From NCBI RefSeq assembly GCF_905475395.1, contig NC_058338.1:39551435-39615434 (forward strand): a stretch of 64,000 nt of DNA. Reading direction: 5' to 3'. The position numbers and the translations under genes were made by a program. Source of the stretch: Chrysoperla carnea (lineage: Eukaryota; Arthropoda; Insecta; Neuroptera; Chrysopidae). The notes beneath the pieces were generated by a model. The model searched no databases, was not told the origin of the DNA, and saw only the letters and a program-made list of their open reading frames with translations. Position 1 is the stretch's first letter. Every line of letters starts with the position of its first letter. This document shows positions 37,120 to 59,424 of the stretch, in pieces.

Positions 37120-39293
37120 TTAATTTGCTTGAATTTTTTTACAATTTTCGGAAAATGTTGTATTTATTAAATTAACGACATATTTTGCTTGTTTTTTTGT
37201 TTCGGCAATACATGCTTCTATATTTATATTTGAAATAGGTACACCACCGGGTTTATGAACAGATCGTACATGATCATCAACAATTACTACAGTTATACTT
37301 CCATTACATAAATCTTCTTCCTCAGCAGTTGGATCTACAATAAGTTGTTCGCTAAAATCAAAATAAGAACATAAATATAATAAATATTAGCAAAAATTCA
37401 ACATTTTTAAACGCCCTTCATAGTACTCACTCATCAAAAATTACAAATGTATTTGCCACTGGAACTGCATGAACTTCTAATAATTCTTTATTTTCTACAT
37501 CAACACATTTTACCGTAAATAATTCTTCATCAAAGTCAACTTTTGGTAGTTTTACTGTAATTAACAAAAAAGAAAACTATCAAAAGTCCGACATTTCGCT
37601 TTTTATTCTTTTTTTAAATGTAATAAATGATCTGTAAATAATTTTTATTAAAATATAGCCAGAGGTAATTCGAATATGTCGGGCTCGAAAATTTTAATTT
37701 CGATCAGAAAAAATGGTAAAAATATGTCTGAGTTTGGATATTAAATAATTTTTGATAAAATAAAATCTGAAGCAATTACAGTATTTCTGTATTTTTTGCA
37801 TGAAAGTATTTTTACTAATCATGAAATAATTAGTTAAACCGGAAAAGTTAGAAAATTTCTTCAGATCAATTCCATCGTTATTTCGATACGCTGAAATAGC
37901 GTACGGATTATTCACTTTCTTCATTTTAAAGCAAATTTGCTGATATGCCAAAAATATTTACAATTCAAATTGGCTTTCGATTTACTACAGGAAGATAAAA
38001 ATTAGAATTTTTACGAAATGAAAAACATCCTTGTATTCTATTTTAAACAAAAAAATATGCCAGCTAAACAAACCCATTTATAACATTTAAATTTAATTCC
38101 AGATGGAATCCGCTATTGAGGCCATAGTCACTTAATATTTAATTGGTAGCATAATTATTAATGAAAGCCTAAGTTCATTCATTATGTTTTTAAATTGGTG
38201 CAAAAATTTAGATATAATATTACCTGTTTTTAAAGCTGAGACAAGAGCAATAACCGCGGCATCAACCACGCCACCATCATAATCTAAACATATAATATCA
38301 CAGTATAAAACCCACGCAAGCTGATCGGGATGAATACATAATTTTTTCAAATCAATACACTCTGTATCAATAATTATATCAGCAACCAGACGTGAAAATA
38401 CTTGTGCTTGATCACTAGGTGGTCCAGGTCGAAATCTAGATGAACTCAATGGAGATAAATCGACATTTGGTACCAAGAATCCTTTATCTGGCTCTTCAGC
38501 TTTTGGTTTACATAATTCCTGAAACGATTAAATAAAAATGTATGACTTGTTCTAAAATAATAGCTAAAATTTAAAATTTATTATATTATCTAGAGCAGTG
38601 ATGAAATTCCTTTATATTGTGGCCACACGTTAATTACAAGTACAAGGCAGAGTAATTTCAAACGTTCGAGAATAAGAAACTCTGGATACTCGCTTCATGT
38701 TTTCTATTAAAAGTCACTAAATTATCGTCAACATATCTTTTCGAACAATTATTACGATTGATTAATTTTCGTATCTTTAATCATGGGATTTTAATTTTGC
38801 AAATTAGTTGTAGGAAAATTAGCAATCAATCAAGCTTTCAAGATAATCGGAAGAAAACTTATATATCTCTTCGACTTTTTTTATAATTACTTCATTCATA
38901 CTGATTACGAATAATTTCCTTAGTAAAAAGAGTTGGCGAAAAATAAAATAAATCTGGCTCTTATTCGAAAATATTATAATTTACATTATTACCCTGTACA
39001 AATTATAACCAAAAAATATTTACCGCTTTAATACCACAAACGACAGTGGTATTCCCTAATTTAACAATCGCAGATCCATCAGCTGTGGATATGGAATCCA
39101 CATTTAAAGCTATTGAACGAAATTTCGTAAAATTTCGCCCATCTGGTCTAATATTATTTGATAAATAATCCTTATAATATTTTACAGGATTTATGGCCCT
39201 CAAAAAATAAAAATAATTAATGTTAATATAATAACGTCTTCTTAATATTTTTTTATTAAATCTTTTAAAAACCTACTTATATTGCTTGGACAT
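37120..39293 (-). CDS. EXOSC8: Exosome complex component RRP43 (EXOSC8)
   Basis: Five exons on the minus strand give 280 aa (human protein 276): 39293-39277, 39198-39024, 38518-38224, 37554-37431, 37351-37120. Exon 1 carries five codons plus two bases (MSKQY and AA), and exon 2 supplies the G that completes Lys. Family landmarks are NNIRPDGR near residue 20, STADGSAIVKLGNTTVVCGI, DKGFLVPNVDLSPLSSSRFR, LAWVLYCDIICLDYDG and HKPGG near the end. It has the RNase PH fold of the six-subunit exosome ring. RRP43 is a catalytically inactive ring member that helps thread RNA to the associated nucleases in nucleus and cytoplasm. The poly(A) signal AATAAA (complement of 37113-37118) starts one base after the stop codon. 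It is divergent from cyclin A. Confidence 0.95.
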
Positions 39294-39874
39294 TTTTTTT
39301 CTAAGTTTTTTGAAAATTTTAAATGTAAACACTGTCACATGTGTTTTTTGACATGTGCGTAAAGAACCAGTAAAAGGGGACGAGAAGGGTGTGAGGTAAA
39401 TTTGAAATTGTAAGGCGTTGTATATGGGAAAAGAAATACATCTTTTGTATTGATTGAATAAAAACTTGAAATTTCACATATTTTGGAAACTATTTTTGGG
39501 GATTTTATACATTTTTTATTAAAATTTACATAAACATAAAAGTTTTTTTTATTTAAATAGGAAACCACGTGATACCATATGATAAATTTTGATTGGAAGG
39601 GCTAAAACGATTTGCGCAATACATAAAAACGATCATCCAGCTGTAAACCAGCAAAATAGCTTGGGTAATAACGACAGTTGACTTTGAAACTTTTTTTGTA
39701 ACACAAATTCACAATTTAATTTGCAATGTTATAGCAACGAAGTTTAAATTTTGTTACAAAATTAATGCCGACAGTTCGGTGTTGAATTCTTTTATATCAT
39801 AACTATTTTATTATTTGTTATATATATTTTTTTAATTTATTTAATTTGGAAAAACGCAATATATTAAAAAAGTA
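39294..39874. promoter_or_regulatory. Shared divergent promoter region of EXOSC8 and cyclin A
   Basis: 581 bp separate the two start codons, which point away from each other, so both promoters and both leaders must fit here unless upstream exons exist. A TTTGAA motif (39683-39688) resembles the CHR cell-cycle element seen in cyclin promoters. TTTGCGC near 39609-39615 is close to, but not, an E2F consensus. I saw no TATA box I would trust. A bidirectional promoter is inferred from layout. Confidence 0.5.
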
Positions 39875-42800
39875 ATGGCTTCATTTCGTATTCATGAAGA
39901 TCAAGAAAACATTCATGTTGGAGATATTCGGCGTAACGTTAAAGAAGTATTTCAACAGAAACGGAATGTTTTAGGTTCTATCAACACAAATAATAATCAA
40001 TTCGATGGACAAACAAGAGCTTCGAAACAGGTTAGTAACCGCCATTTTTCGAAGGCATCATTTGTAAACATTTATTTACATCTATTTTTCCGTTAAATAC
40101 CAACGCTATGTTTGAAATTTTTTTCAATTTTTTATTTTATGCATTTCTTTATATTTTTTATTTTAACAAATTATATCTCAATATTCATTTTTTATAGGAT
40201 TAATTCGTAGAAATTGCTTTGTTGGTTAATAATTATTTTAAAAACTTGTTAAGTTTAATTTTCACAAGTTTTAACTTTAATCGAAGTTTACACCTTGTTT
40301 TGGAACAACATAATTAGCCAAAACCTTTTTAGCTTTGGTGAAATTTCAATGATGAAACTTGTAATCAATGATTTTCTGGTCATATAAGCGTGGCGGTTCA
40401 TATTTAATATCACATAGGAAAATTTATAATTTTTGTAATTCCCGAGAAGTTTATTTAAAGATTTTTAATTTTTTTTTTAAATTTCATTAAACTTAAAATT
40501 TATTTATTCATAAATTACTTAGTTCAAAAGCGTGAAATAAAGAACAAAATTAAATAACGTAAATAACTGAAAAGTTACATAATCAAATAATTTTGTTTAC
40601 TGCTTAAAATATTATTTTTTATAATTTATATTGATAACAAATAATTTCTATTTACCGTACCTTTTTATAAACAATTCGTACACTTTACGAATTGTTTGCG
40701 AGGCTGAAGGTGCTTACTACTTCTTAAAACATTCAATTTATAAATTCTTCGTCGTTAAATTATACGAAGAATTTACAAGTTGAATGACATTTCGGTTCGA
40801 GAATTTCAAATTTTAAGGTACAATTTGCTCATATCAAAGTAGTCGAAACTATAAACCAGAGTTAGACCAAGAACAATATCCTTTTGTTCAGTTTTTGGTT
40901 TGCTTGGTTATTCTACAATTTGATTTTTAAAGACGGAATGAATACTTGAAGTTGTAGGACACAGCTTAATATCGTATTTCAATATCATCAAATTCTCAAA
41001 ATTGAATTTTTGGTTAAATATCAAGTAAATAGACAAAGTAATTAATTTTAATATACACGAAATTGGTTATTTCAATAAAATTTGTCTCAAGTTACACCAT
41101 TTAAAAATTATTTTTCTTGAAATTTTTTTGTCCATTTTTGTCTAAATATGGATATAAACGCTATTTATTTTGCAAAACTGGATCAGCCCTGGGGAGGAAT
41201 ATGACACATAGAAATACGAGGAACCTTACAGGGCGACTTGGAACATTACCTACTATCATATTTAAGGCTCAGCAGACGGTTACCATGACCATCAGTAAAT
41301 CATATGTACATCTCTGTAACTATTTAGTACTAGTTTGGATACAGACTGGCACTGGCGTATGTACAAGCTCATCTCTCTTTAGAATGTGCAAATTTAGTGC
41401 ATGGAAGTAGGAAGAGACAACACTTCCTTGGTTCAATTTTAATTGAATAGTTGTTGGTGTAATTTAAGAAGGATAGGTATAAATGAAGTTCTTATAAAGT
41501 CAATAGATGTCTCCAGTATCGTGGCGGTTTTTCAACTACTGAAAGTGACACATTTAAATGTGACATTATCGATTATTCTAATTAATTAGAAGACGCTGGT
41601 TGGTTTCTATACATCTAAATTATACATTTTTATTTTCAATTTTAATCTCATAAAAAAAAAGAGAATCTTAAGAGGCAAAGTAATAGTAGTTTCATTATAA
41701 GAAGTTATGTTTCCACCTTTCTGAAAATATTATCATTAAAATGCTGAAATAGACTAAATACTTTTATAATTCAGACAAAATGCTTTTATAATATTGCAAA
41801 AAATCAATATTTAAAGAAAATTAACAAAATTCGGGAAGCGTTTTGGTTAAATGAAATAGGAAACGATAATTAAATTTCTTAGATTATTTTAATACTCAAA
41901 TTTGTCTTCCTATCTTGATTCTTAAATAACTTAAAAGTATTAACTTAAAGTTATTAAAATTACGACTTTAGATTTATTTAAACACATATTTTATTTAAAT
42001 TTGTAAATATTTCTAGCCTCTTAAATCATCAAACATTCCAAATGTGCCATCAAATGAGAATAATGAAAATTATCAACCAAAAAAATTCTCAACAAAACAG
42101 CCACCTCCAGCTGTACCAGTTGCACAATTTGAGGCTTTCAAGGTATATGAAGAAAATATTGAAAACAAGAAACGTGCCGAACCTGAAAAGAAAGTACCTG
42201 AACCAGAAGTAAAATGCAAAGTCAACGAACAACCAGCCAAGGAAGAAATACAAATACCACAAGTGGTAGAAGAATCATCCAAAATTGACGAACATGCATC
42301 ACTTAATTCAAGTGCCATCACAGATTTGCCAATGAGTATAGACAAATCACTTCTTGTAACGCAACGTAGTGATGTTATTTACGATATCAAAGAGTATGAT
42401 ATTTATCGTGATGATATTTATAAGTATATGCGAGAATGTGAAACACGGCATCGGCCAAAACCTGGCTATATGCGAAAACAACCTGATATTACTTATTCAA
42501 TGCGCACAGTGCTTGTGGATTGGTTAGTGGAAGTTGCTGAGGAATACAAATTACAACCTGAAACTTTGTTTTTAGCTGTGTCGTATATTGATCGATTTCT
42601 TAGTTACATGTCAGTGGTTCGAGCTAAATTACAATTAGTTGGTACAGCTGCTATGTTTATTGCTGCGTAAGTAAAACTATTTTTTCCTGTAATGTACAGA
42701 ATATCCTAAATGAAATTTGATTTTTTAATTTGCATATAATAGACTCGGACCTAGTTTAAATGAAAGTATTTAGATTCGTCTTATTCTCAGTAAAAGTCAA

Positions 42801-44382
42801 GACTCAAACTAAGGATATTTTTCACGAAGAAAAAAATTTCATACAACCAGATCAAATACCAAACATTTTGATTGTACATTTTCCAAGTTATCCATCTAGT
42901 AACTGATATAATTATTTTACGGAACTGAATTTTCATGAATAAGTATCATCATTGTCGCACATTTGTATTATGAAACTAAATATTTAGATTCATCATCATG
43001 TATTTAAAATTTTTGTGTACTTTATAGAAGCCGGAAGTCCAACACGATCATTTTAATAGATTTTTCCATCTCAACACATTATAACACTTAATATATGAGA
43101 GAGAGATTGTACACCTCAGTGGAAAACACACATTACGTATTTTCATTGAACAAGTGAACCGAAAAAATCCAGAACTCCTTACCCGGTTCCTCAGGATATT
43201 CGATTTAGGGCTAGCTTTTTACATTAATTTTTTTGTGTAATTTATGTAAGTCAAAGTCATCAGACCTTCTTGATTACCATGAGCCAAAATTTTTTATTTA
43301 GATTTTCTCTTTGTGCAAGTAGTATTCTTTACTTAAAATCTATTTGAAATCAAGCTACGTCAGATTTCAAACCGGAAGAAATCAACTTTATTTACTAGAT
43401 GTTATTCACAGGACCGGATACTCACACTGTGTGATTTTTTATTTTTATAAATCAAATTATAATAAGTTGTGTATCAAGCGCCACCGAAGATCTACAATTA
43501 TCCGATAATTTGATTTTTATATTTAATAATTATTTAGTAATTATAATGAAAAATACTTAAGTTAGTACAATTTAAATTGCAAATACATAAAAAAATACAA
43601 ATACATAGTTTAATCTAAATTAAGTAAACAATTAGATAGATACATTGATTTTTTATTTATTAATGTTTCATCCAGAAAATATGAAGAAATCTATCCACCC
43701 GATGTTGGAGAATTCGTTTACATAACAGACGATACATACAACAAAAAACAAGTATTACGAATGGAGCATCTTATTTTAAAAGTATTATCATTTGATTTAT
43801 CAGTGCCAACACCTTTAACTTTTGTCAGAGAATTTTGTACAACCAACAATTTTGATGATAAAACTACAAGTCTTGCCATGGTGAGTCAAAATATTCATTT
43901 TTTTTATAATCTGTATTAAATTTTTTAAAATTTTGAATAGACAGCTAAAGCTTAATGAGAGACAAATAGAATAAAATTCATGTTTTTTTTAGTACCTAAT
44001 CGAGTTGTCGTTATTGGAAGCCGATCCATACTTACAATTTTTACCATCACATATAGCTAGTGGTGCAATTGCATTAGCTCGATATACTGTTGATGATGAA
44101 CCATGGCCCAAAGAATTTGAACAATCAACTCGTTACTCATTAGAATATTTACGACCATGTATTGCACATTTATATACAACATTCACAAATGCGTCCACAT
44201 TAGAACAACAGGCTGTACAAGAAAAATACAAACATTCCAAATATCATCATGTATCATTAATATTACCAAAAGATCCAACGCCTGATTTTATAGATTTACA
44301 ACAATATTTACCAGCCACAGAACAACAAAAGCAAGAATCTTTAACGGCACAGCAGGCGTTTGAGCAACAAGTACAGAAATAG
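39875..44382 (+). CDS. CycA: G2/mitotic-specific cyclin A
   Basis: Four coding exons give 466 aa: 39875-40030, 42017-42666, 43676-43880, 43993-44382, all phases consistent. The N-terminus holds a destruction-box-like [10 protein letters not shown] (residues 30-39). The N-terminal cyclin box follows, with the cyclin A/B hallmark [12 protein letters not shown] at about 214-225, YIDRFLS, and [20 protein letters not shown]. The C-terminal cyclin fold includes [18 protein letters not shown] and [20 protein letters not shown] plus the KYK-S-KYH tail indicate cyclin A rather than B. It activates CDK1/CDK2 in S and G2 and is degraded by the anaphase-promoting complex. A poly(A) signal AATAAA is at 44535-44540. 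Intron 1 (2 kb) carries a mobile-element end. Confidence 0.95.
40031..42016 (+). other. Cyclin A intron 1
   Basis: A 2-kb intron with donor GTTAGT and acceptor TTTCTAG. Besides the TIR-element end at 41191-41301 it holds only AT-rich sequence. The ORF crossing that element (41117-41410) encodes no recognised protein. Confidence 0.7.
41191..41301. mobile_element. Solo end of the TIR element seen at 10.3-10.8 kb
   Basis: About 110 bp match the right arm at 10741-10829 with few changes, and extend through 'ggttaccatgaccatcagta', the complement of the left terminus at 10.3 kb. So this copy shows the true end that the right arm there has lost. There is no second arm nearby. Confidence 0.6.
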
Positions 44383-45827
44383 TAACTATTTTAGTATAAT
44401 TATTTTGACAGACCTTACAAATATATTGTAAGAATACGAAATGTATTTTAATGTGTTTCCCCTTTTAAGGAAAGGTATTCTTTGTTTACATTTTGGATAT
44501 AAAGATGGTCCTAATCTATGAAACGCTTATAAACAATAAAAAAATTTCTTATTTTTTAAGTAGAATGTAAATACTCACCAGCAATTTTTTTTAATTCGAT
44601 AAGTTTTAAAAAGCATTCATTACACATTTTTAATTTTGGGGTATAGGACCACTACTTAAAATGTTGTTTTAAAATATATATCTGATCTGTAACAATGTAT
44701 TTCGATTTTAATATTGGAATCGATTTTTTTAATAATCATGATAATAAAATACCGTTAGGCAAATTTTTTAGTTTTTATTTATAAAATAATGATTTTTTCT
44801 CTAATAGTGTCATAAGTTTCACAAAAGTTTTGAGGAAATTTAAAAAAATTGAATGGTATTTTATTAGCAAAAAAAAAATGAGACGGCATGGATCATATTT
44901 ATTATTTTTGAAGAGTATTTCAATAACTGCGAATTTTCATCCTATTGGTCACTTTGATGTAGAATTATTTGTAATATCGTCAAAAAAAAAAAAAAAAAAA
45001 ATACGATGGATGTGTTAAATCGGAGCAATAAGAAATTTTAATGGTAGATTTGAGCTTGCTATCCGTTCCTACCATTTATAATTTTAGGGATGAAATTATT
45101 GACTTCAGCATCTTTTTTATTTGAATATTTATCACCAAAAAAGTTGTAGAAAACCTTTTTGTAAAATTATATTTTCTATAAAACATTGTCATCCAGCGGA
45201 AAAAATAGTACTTGAAATAAAATACATAAAAAATTGTATGAATGACCATGGTATTATATTGATTGTAGTGATAATTTCCAATGTTGTGCCATCTTGTTAA
45301 AACTAAAGAGGAAAGGGAGAAAGGAAATTCACATTTCAAATTGAATCGTGCTGAAAAAAGTGGAGTAAATTAAAAAAAAATCGTATAATAACTAGTTGAT
45401 ATTATTTTACTAAAGAATTTCCTATGACTCATGTTCCTCATTTTTAACTAATAAAACCATTTTAATAAATTTAAAAAAAAAATTCAAAATGTTTTTTGGA
45501 AGTAAGACTGTTCTATAATCAAAGACTTTATTTCCATTTTGTTAAAATTCTGTTAGTTTTCTTTCTTGAATTTTTTATTATTTATTTATATATAATTTTT
45601 TTTTTTTTTTTTTTGAAAATTACGATGGTAAAATTTTTTTCCAATAAAAAAAAGTTTAATTATGTCTGGATTGTGTATGGAGTGATTTTCGATTTGGAAA
45701 GCTTTTTCGTCAATACTAAGTATTGAGCCAGCATACTTTTGGAAGTACCGGTATTTTATTTCATACATTTTGAAATTTTATATATTTTCATTCTTTATTA
45801 TAATGGGCCAAAATTAAGGTATGTAGT

Positions 45828-46011
45828 GAATTCCCGGTTATACACAGAAAATTCTTAGAGCAATTAATTATAACGTACTTTTTACTATAGACTTTCTCGT
45901 GAAATATTGTACTAACCAGGAAAGAGAAATATATTTATAGTTTACTATAAAAAGAGGGCATGCATGCTGTGCCATTAAATAGTCGAATTTCTATGAAATA
46001 ACCGGGAATTT
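45828..46011. mobile_element. Possible small inverted-repeat element
   Basis: A 13-bp perfect inverted repeat (aattcccggttat, 45829-45841, against 45998-46010) encloses about 155 bp. Inside it, a second looser inverted pair (ctttttactatag against actataaaaag) is seen. The size and nesting suit a MITE. There is no second copy in the window and no clear target duplication. Confidence 0.3.
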
Positions 46012-48596
46012 CTTATGCTTGGACACTAAGATTGTTGGGAAAGGAGTACTAAGCAAATTTTAAATCGAATCCCAACTTAATTTTAATGGCAGATACGGCT
46101 GCATAGAATTCTTAAGGGGTGCCAATCATTTCATATTCCAGAGATAAAATGGTTTATGGCTTTACGGTTTTATGTCAGAAAATATTTTTTTAAATAAAAA
46201 ATGTAAGTAAAAAAAAATTTTTGTTCAAAATGACCGCCATTTGAATAAGAAACAAGTGAAGTATTATGGCACCTATTAGCTATCATTAAAATTTTGCTTG
46301 ATTTCGCTTTAACTCAAATGCTCGATTGATCAATAATGCGTAATGTGATGTTAATAATTAATAAATTGCAAAATTTATCTAAAATTGTAAAAATAATAAT
46401 TTGTATTTTTAATGGCGATGAAGAATGATAATATTTTCCATCTGAATGTGCATGAAACATGTTTGTAACACTCAAAACTTTTTGCATAAGAATTTATTTT
46501 TCGACACAACATACATGACTTTTAACAAACAAATGTGTCGATAACAAACAAATTCATATGCTTTTAACTAATTTATTAACTATATTTTAAATTATTTCAA
46601 AAGATGCTTTATTTAGAGCAAATTTTTTTTAATACTTTATTTTGTTTTTGAAATGCAATTTATATTTTTTAATAATTTAAATATTTAACACAACTTTGTA
46701 ACTAGAAATTTTTTTTATATTTCCATATGAAATTGTGCAGACAAAAAGTCAAATAAAAAAGTAATACAGTTTTTTGTATTGTTTTATATAATTTTTTCTC
46801 TTTTGTATTTCAAAAACCTATGCTTAAGTTTAGAATTAATTCTATTCATAAAAAAAAAAATTAATTTTTTTAACAGTTAACAAAAGTCTGTTGCATTAAA
46901 AACTGAAATGCGTCGTTTTTTTTTTAAAATAAAACTCCGTGAATTTCTTTAATAAACACACAAAAATTAAAAATAAGTATCCGCCAGTTTTGTATTTAGT
47001 GAATAAAGTAATTTGTAAATTATTTAAAAACGGAAAAAATAAAAATAATCAACGTTTCTTAATTTAAAGTTATTTTATTTTGTTTTGAGGTTCGATTAAA
47101 TAAAATTGCTTTCCTTATCTTCTAACAAATTGAGCCGTGATTCTTTTTATTTGTTTTTTATTTTGTAAAGGTAAGTTTGAGGTTTTAATCATGTTCTGAG
47201 TGTTTCGTTAATGGAAAATAGTCACTTGATTTTCGATTTGAAAGACCACAACTTTTTATTACCAAATTTAACTTCGATGGATAAAAGGTAGGTAAGCAAA
47301 AAAGACACCGCATTTTTACTTCAACGGTGTTTATGTGACCATAATTTGTAAAAACTTGCTACTGCATAGAGTTAGTAATATGTTGAATTTTTTACTTTGC
47401 CAAGGTGACATTTCTAGCGAAAATATTGATTTTCTGAGTCATAAATGATATTTAAAATCTTAACATGAAAATGGTAAATAAATATTACCAATGTGTACAA
47501 CAAAAACAAAAATGAACAGACTTCATATGCGTTGCGAAGGTTCTTCAGGTTCACCCTGTATATGTCACCGGATTATTGCAAAAATCGTTAGTTTATAATA
47601 TTTAGTAAGATTGTAATTTTCAATATATTCTAAATGATATGAATAATATTTATAATCGAACCATTTAATTTTCTTGATTTTATTAATTAACAATGTCCAA
47701 TTGTCAGTTCACAATATGACGATATTCAAGAGATAAAAACCATTATCTCTATGCATAGAGCACGGAATTCATCTTACTACAAAATATTTTTCGTTAGATG
47801 AGGATAGTGTAGAGTCGTTCATTACACCTTCTTAATAAAAAAGGCATATCATTCAAAGGAATTTATTATTTTATATTCCAATGGAATATATTTAAGCGAG
47901 ACTTCATTAAGTACGTGTTATCGCGATGCTATTGTGTTTTTAGAATCAACGATGAATCTTATTAGATGTATATACAAACAATACTATTTTTGAATTGTAT
48001 AGAGAGTTGTGGAGAGCTGACGGGCGAAAATTGATTCGATTACTGGACGTTTTGGATCATCGGAACTCCACTGTAATTCCAAATGTGCGTTTATGGAATT
48101 TACCGTTTTACGCAAATTAAGTTAAACCGTTTATGTAATGTATTCATGTACTATTTTAGTAAGAATTTGTTAAATTTGAAAATTTCATTCTACATCCAAC
48201 TAATATGTATCTATTATAATAATAATAAATAAAACTCAATATGACAGATTTGACTTTCTTTCTTTCTTCACAATCCCTTTGGTATGTCGACAACGTCGTC
48301 GTTTATTGCAAAAAAAACTGAACTTAGTTTCATATTCCTTAGCTTTATTGCTACCATTCAACAAAAATAATATAGGAATTCTAAAATAATTGAGTAATCT
48401 TACTTTATCTGAACTCAAAGAACATATAGAAAGGTCCTATTCTTTTTTCTCTACCATTTGATGTTAAAACTATCAACGATATATTCTCTGCTATCAAAAC
48501 AATAGATTTTTAATCTTAATTTCGACATGTTCTTAGTTCCTACTTCATCACCAAAAATTTAAATTGGAGGCAGTAAAACTATCTATCTTAATTTTT

Positions 48597-49182
48597 ATAC
48601 CATGTATATATGAAATATACATAGTATATTAAGTTTAGTCCCAAGTTTTGTAACGCTTAAAAATATTGATGCTACGAAAAAAATTTTGGTATAGGTGTTC
48701 ATAGAATCACCTAATTAGTCCATTTCTGGTTGTCTGTCCGTCTGTCTGCCAACACGATAACTCAAAAACGAAAAGAGATATCAAGCTGAAATTTTTATAG
48801 CGTACTCAGGAAGTAAAAAGTGAGGTCGGGTTCGTAAATGAGCAATATAGGTCAATTGAGTCTTGGGTCCGTAGGACCCATCTTGCAAACCGATAGAGAT
48901 AGAACAGAAGTTTAAAAGTAAAAAATGTTCCTTATAAAAAAATAAAGAACTTTTGTTTGAAACATTTTTTTGTAAACATCACTGTTTACCCACGAGGGCG
49001 TTAATTAGGTGCAAATTTTATAGTATGTATTAATATAGGAATATCAGTTATGTGTGTGTGACTATTGGATATCTTTTGTTATTTACGTGACGTCAAAAAA
49101 CAAGCGATAGCGTCATCAACACTGTCTATACATGGTATTTTAACAATTAACTCAGTCAATTGTTTATTTTCACTTGTTTTTT
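48597..49182 (+). repeat. Dispersed repeat family A, longest copy
   Basis: The best preserved copy, about 586 bp. It starts ataccatgtatatatg and ends 'tttattttcacttg'. The start and a subterminal 'tatacatggtat' near the other end form a short inverted repeat. It contains CTGTCCGTCTGTCTG runs and no ORF. It belongs to the same family as the copies at 0.9, 1.4, 3.6, 6.5, 34.9 and 50.3 kb. Its class is unknown. Confidence 0.7.
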
Positions 49183-49649
49183 ATAGATTCAATATATACA
49201 CAATCTCAAGTAACATAATCTCAAAGTAGTTCAAAATTCAATACTCAGTTTGTAAAAATTATGCTTATCATTCATAACTTTTTATTACTCAGTTATTGCA
49301 ATAATAGATTACCTTAATTACCTTCTATTTTTAATGATATTTATAAATTTAAACGAGCTTGATTTCAAATTGTATGTAAACATGTAAACATGCAAGCAAT
49401 AATAAAAATCTAAAAATTGATTGTACATAAACAAATTTCTATCAACTGTTAATTAAAAAAGACCTTTATTGTAATTTAATAAGTAGACGTATGTTTTTAA
49501 TAACTAAATTTATTGCCTAAAGCATAAATAATAACACCAAAATTATATCTCAATGAATTTTTAATGATAAGAACAAAATTTATTCGGTATGAACACATTT
49601 AATTAATAAGTGTTTTTGATTAAAACCATTTAAAACAATGCCCTGACTG

Positions 49650-49938
49650 CCTGCACCAAACATTGTGACTTCAATGAACAGATTTGACTAGTTGATAAGT
49701 GCTTCCACTGTTTTTGTGCGACAATAAATTTTCTTGACTTCAATAAAAAAAATTTTAAAAGAAATTCGAGTTTCAGTAAGTACTTATTCTGTTTTGTGTG
49801 CATTATTTAAATAATTGTATATTAAATATCCATAACGACTAGAGGTTATGTTAGAAAAATTTATTAAAATGTTAATTTTTGTATGAAACTTAGATTTTTA
49901 ACAAATGAATTTGAAAATTTATTTATTTATTTTTTCAG
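49650..49938 (+). promoter_or_regulatory. GALNT 5' leader: candidate untranslated exon and intron
   Basis: A strong donor (TTTCA|GTAAGTA, intron from 49776) is followed 163 bp later by a strong acceptor (TTTTTTCAG, ending 49938). The coding exon's untranslated part would start at 49939. The upstream exon would end at 49775. Its 5' end cannot be fixed, and I saw no TATA box. Confidence 0.4.
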
Positions 49939-49942
49939 AAAA

Positions 49943-49958
49943 ATGCATTTGGATCAAA

Positions 49959-49969
<11 letters not shown>
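49943..49969 (+). promoter_or_regulatory. Upstream ORF overlapping the GALNT start codon
   Basis: ATG at 49943 opens an eight-codon ORF ending in TAA at 49967-49969, in a different frame from the main ATG at 49959. Both ATGs have A at -3. If the acceptor at 49938 is used, this ATG is in the mature leader and would compete with the main start. Confidence 0.45.
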
Positions 49970-59051
<9,082 letters not shown>

Positions 59052-59424
59052 TCCTTTACATAATTATTAGACGATATAACGAATTAACTGACTGAAGCAT
59101 TTTGTAATAAAATAAAAAATTAACTCCTTTACAGTGATAAAAAAATAAAATGGAATTGCCATATTAATAGACAAAAATTAACTATGATTTTCGGTTGCAC
59201 CGAATGTTTCGCTTTTGTAGTCTAAAACAATTCCTGACATAGTCTTACCAACGAGTGTTTTTTAGAGGTATACAAAAAATTCATTTAAATAAACGTAAAA
59301 GTCTCTTTTAAAATGAAATAGAGGTATTAAAATGAATAAAAAACATAAAAATTGTGATAATGGCCTTGGTTTGGCTTCATTTGAAATATTTTTATGTACA
59401 AATTAAACACAAATTAGTTGCCAG

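Larger units (their letters stand above)
44541..49650. other. Intergenic interval between cyclin A and GALNT
   Basis: AT-rich DNA with no host gene recognised. An unexplained in-frame stretch near 47.97-48.12 kb is reported as a finding. A weak inverted-repeat element (45.83-46.01 kb) and a family A copy are listed separately. ORFs at 44830-45018, 45076-45339, 45496-45768 and 48236-48418 are low-complexity or resemble nothing. Confidence 0.5.

Noticed and set aside
42073-42345. Antisense 90-aa ORF in cyclin A exon 2
   Set aside because: It is a shadow of the sense frame, which is securely identified by cyclin motifs.
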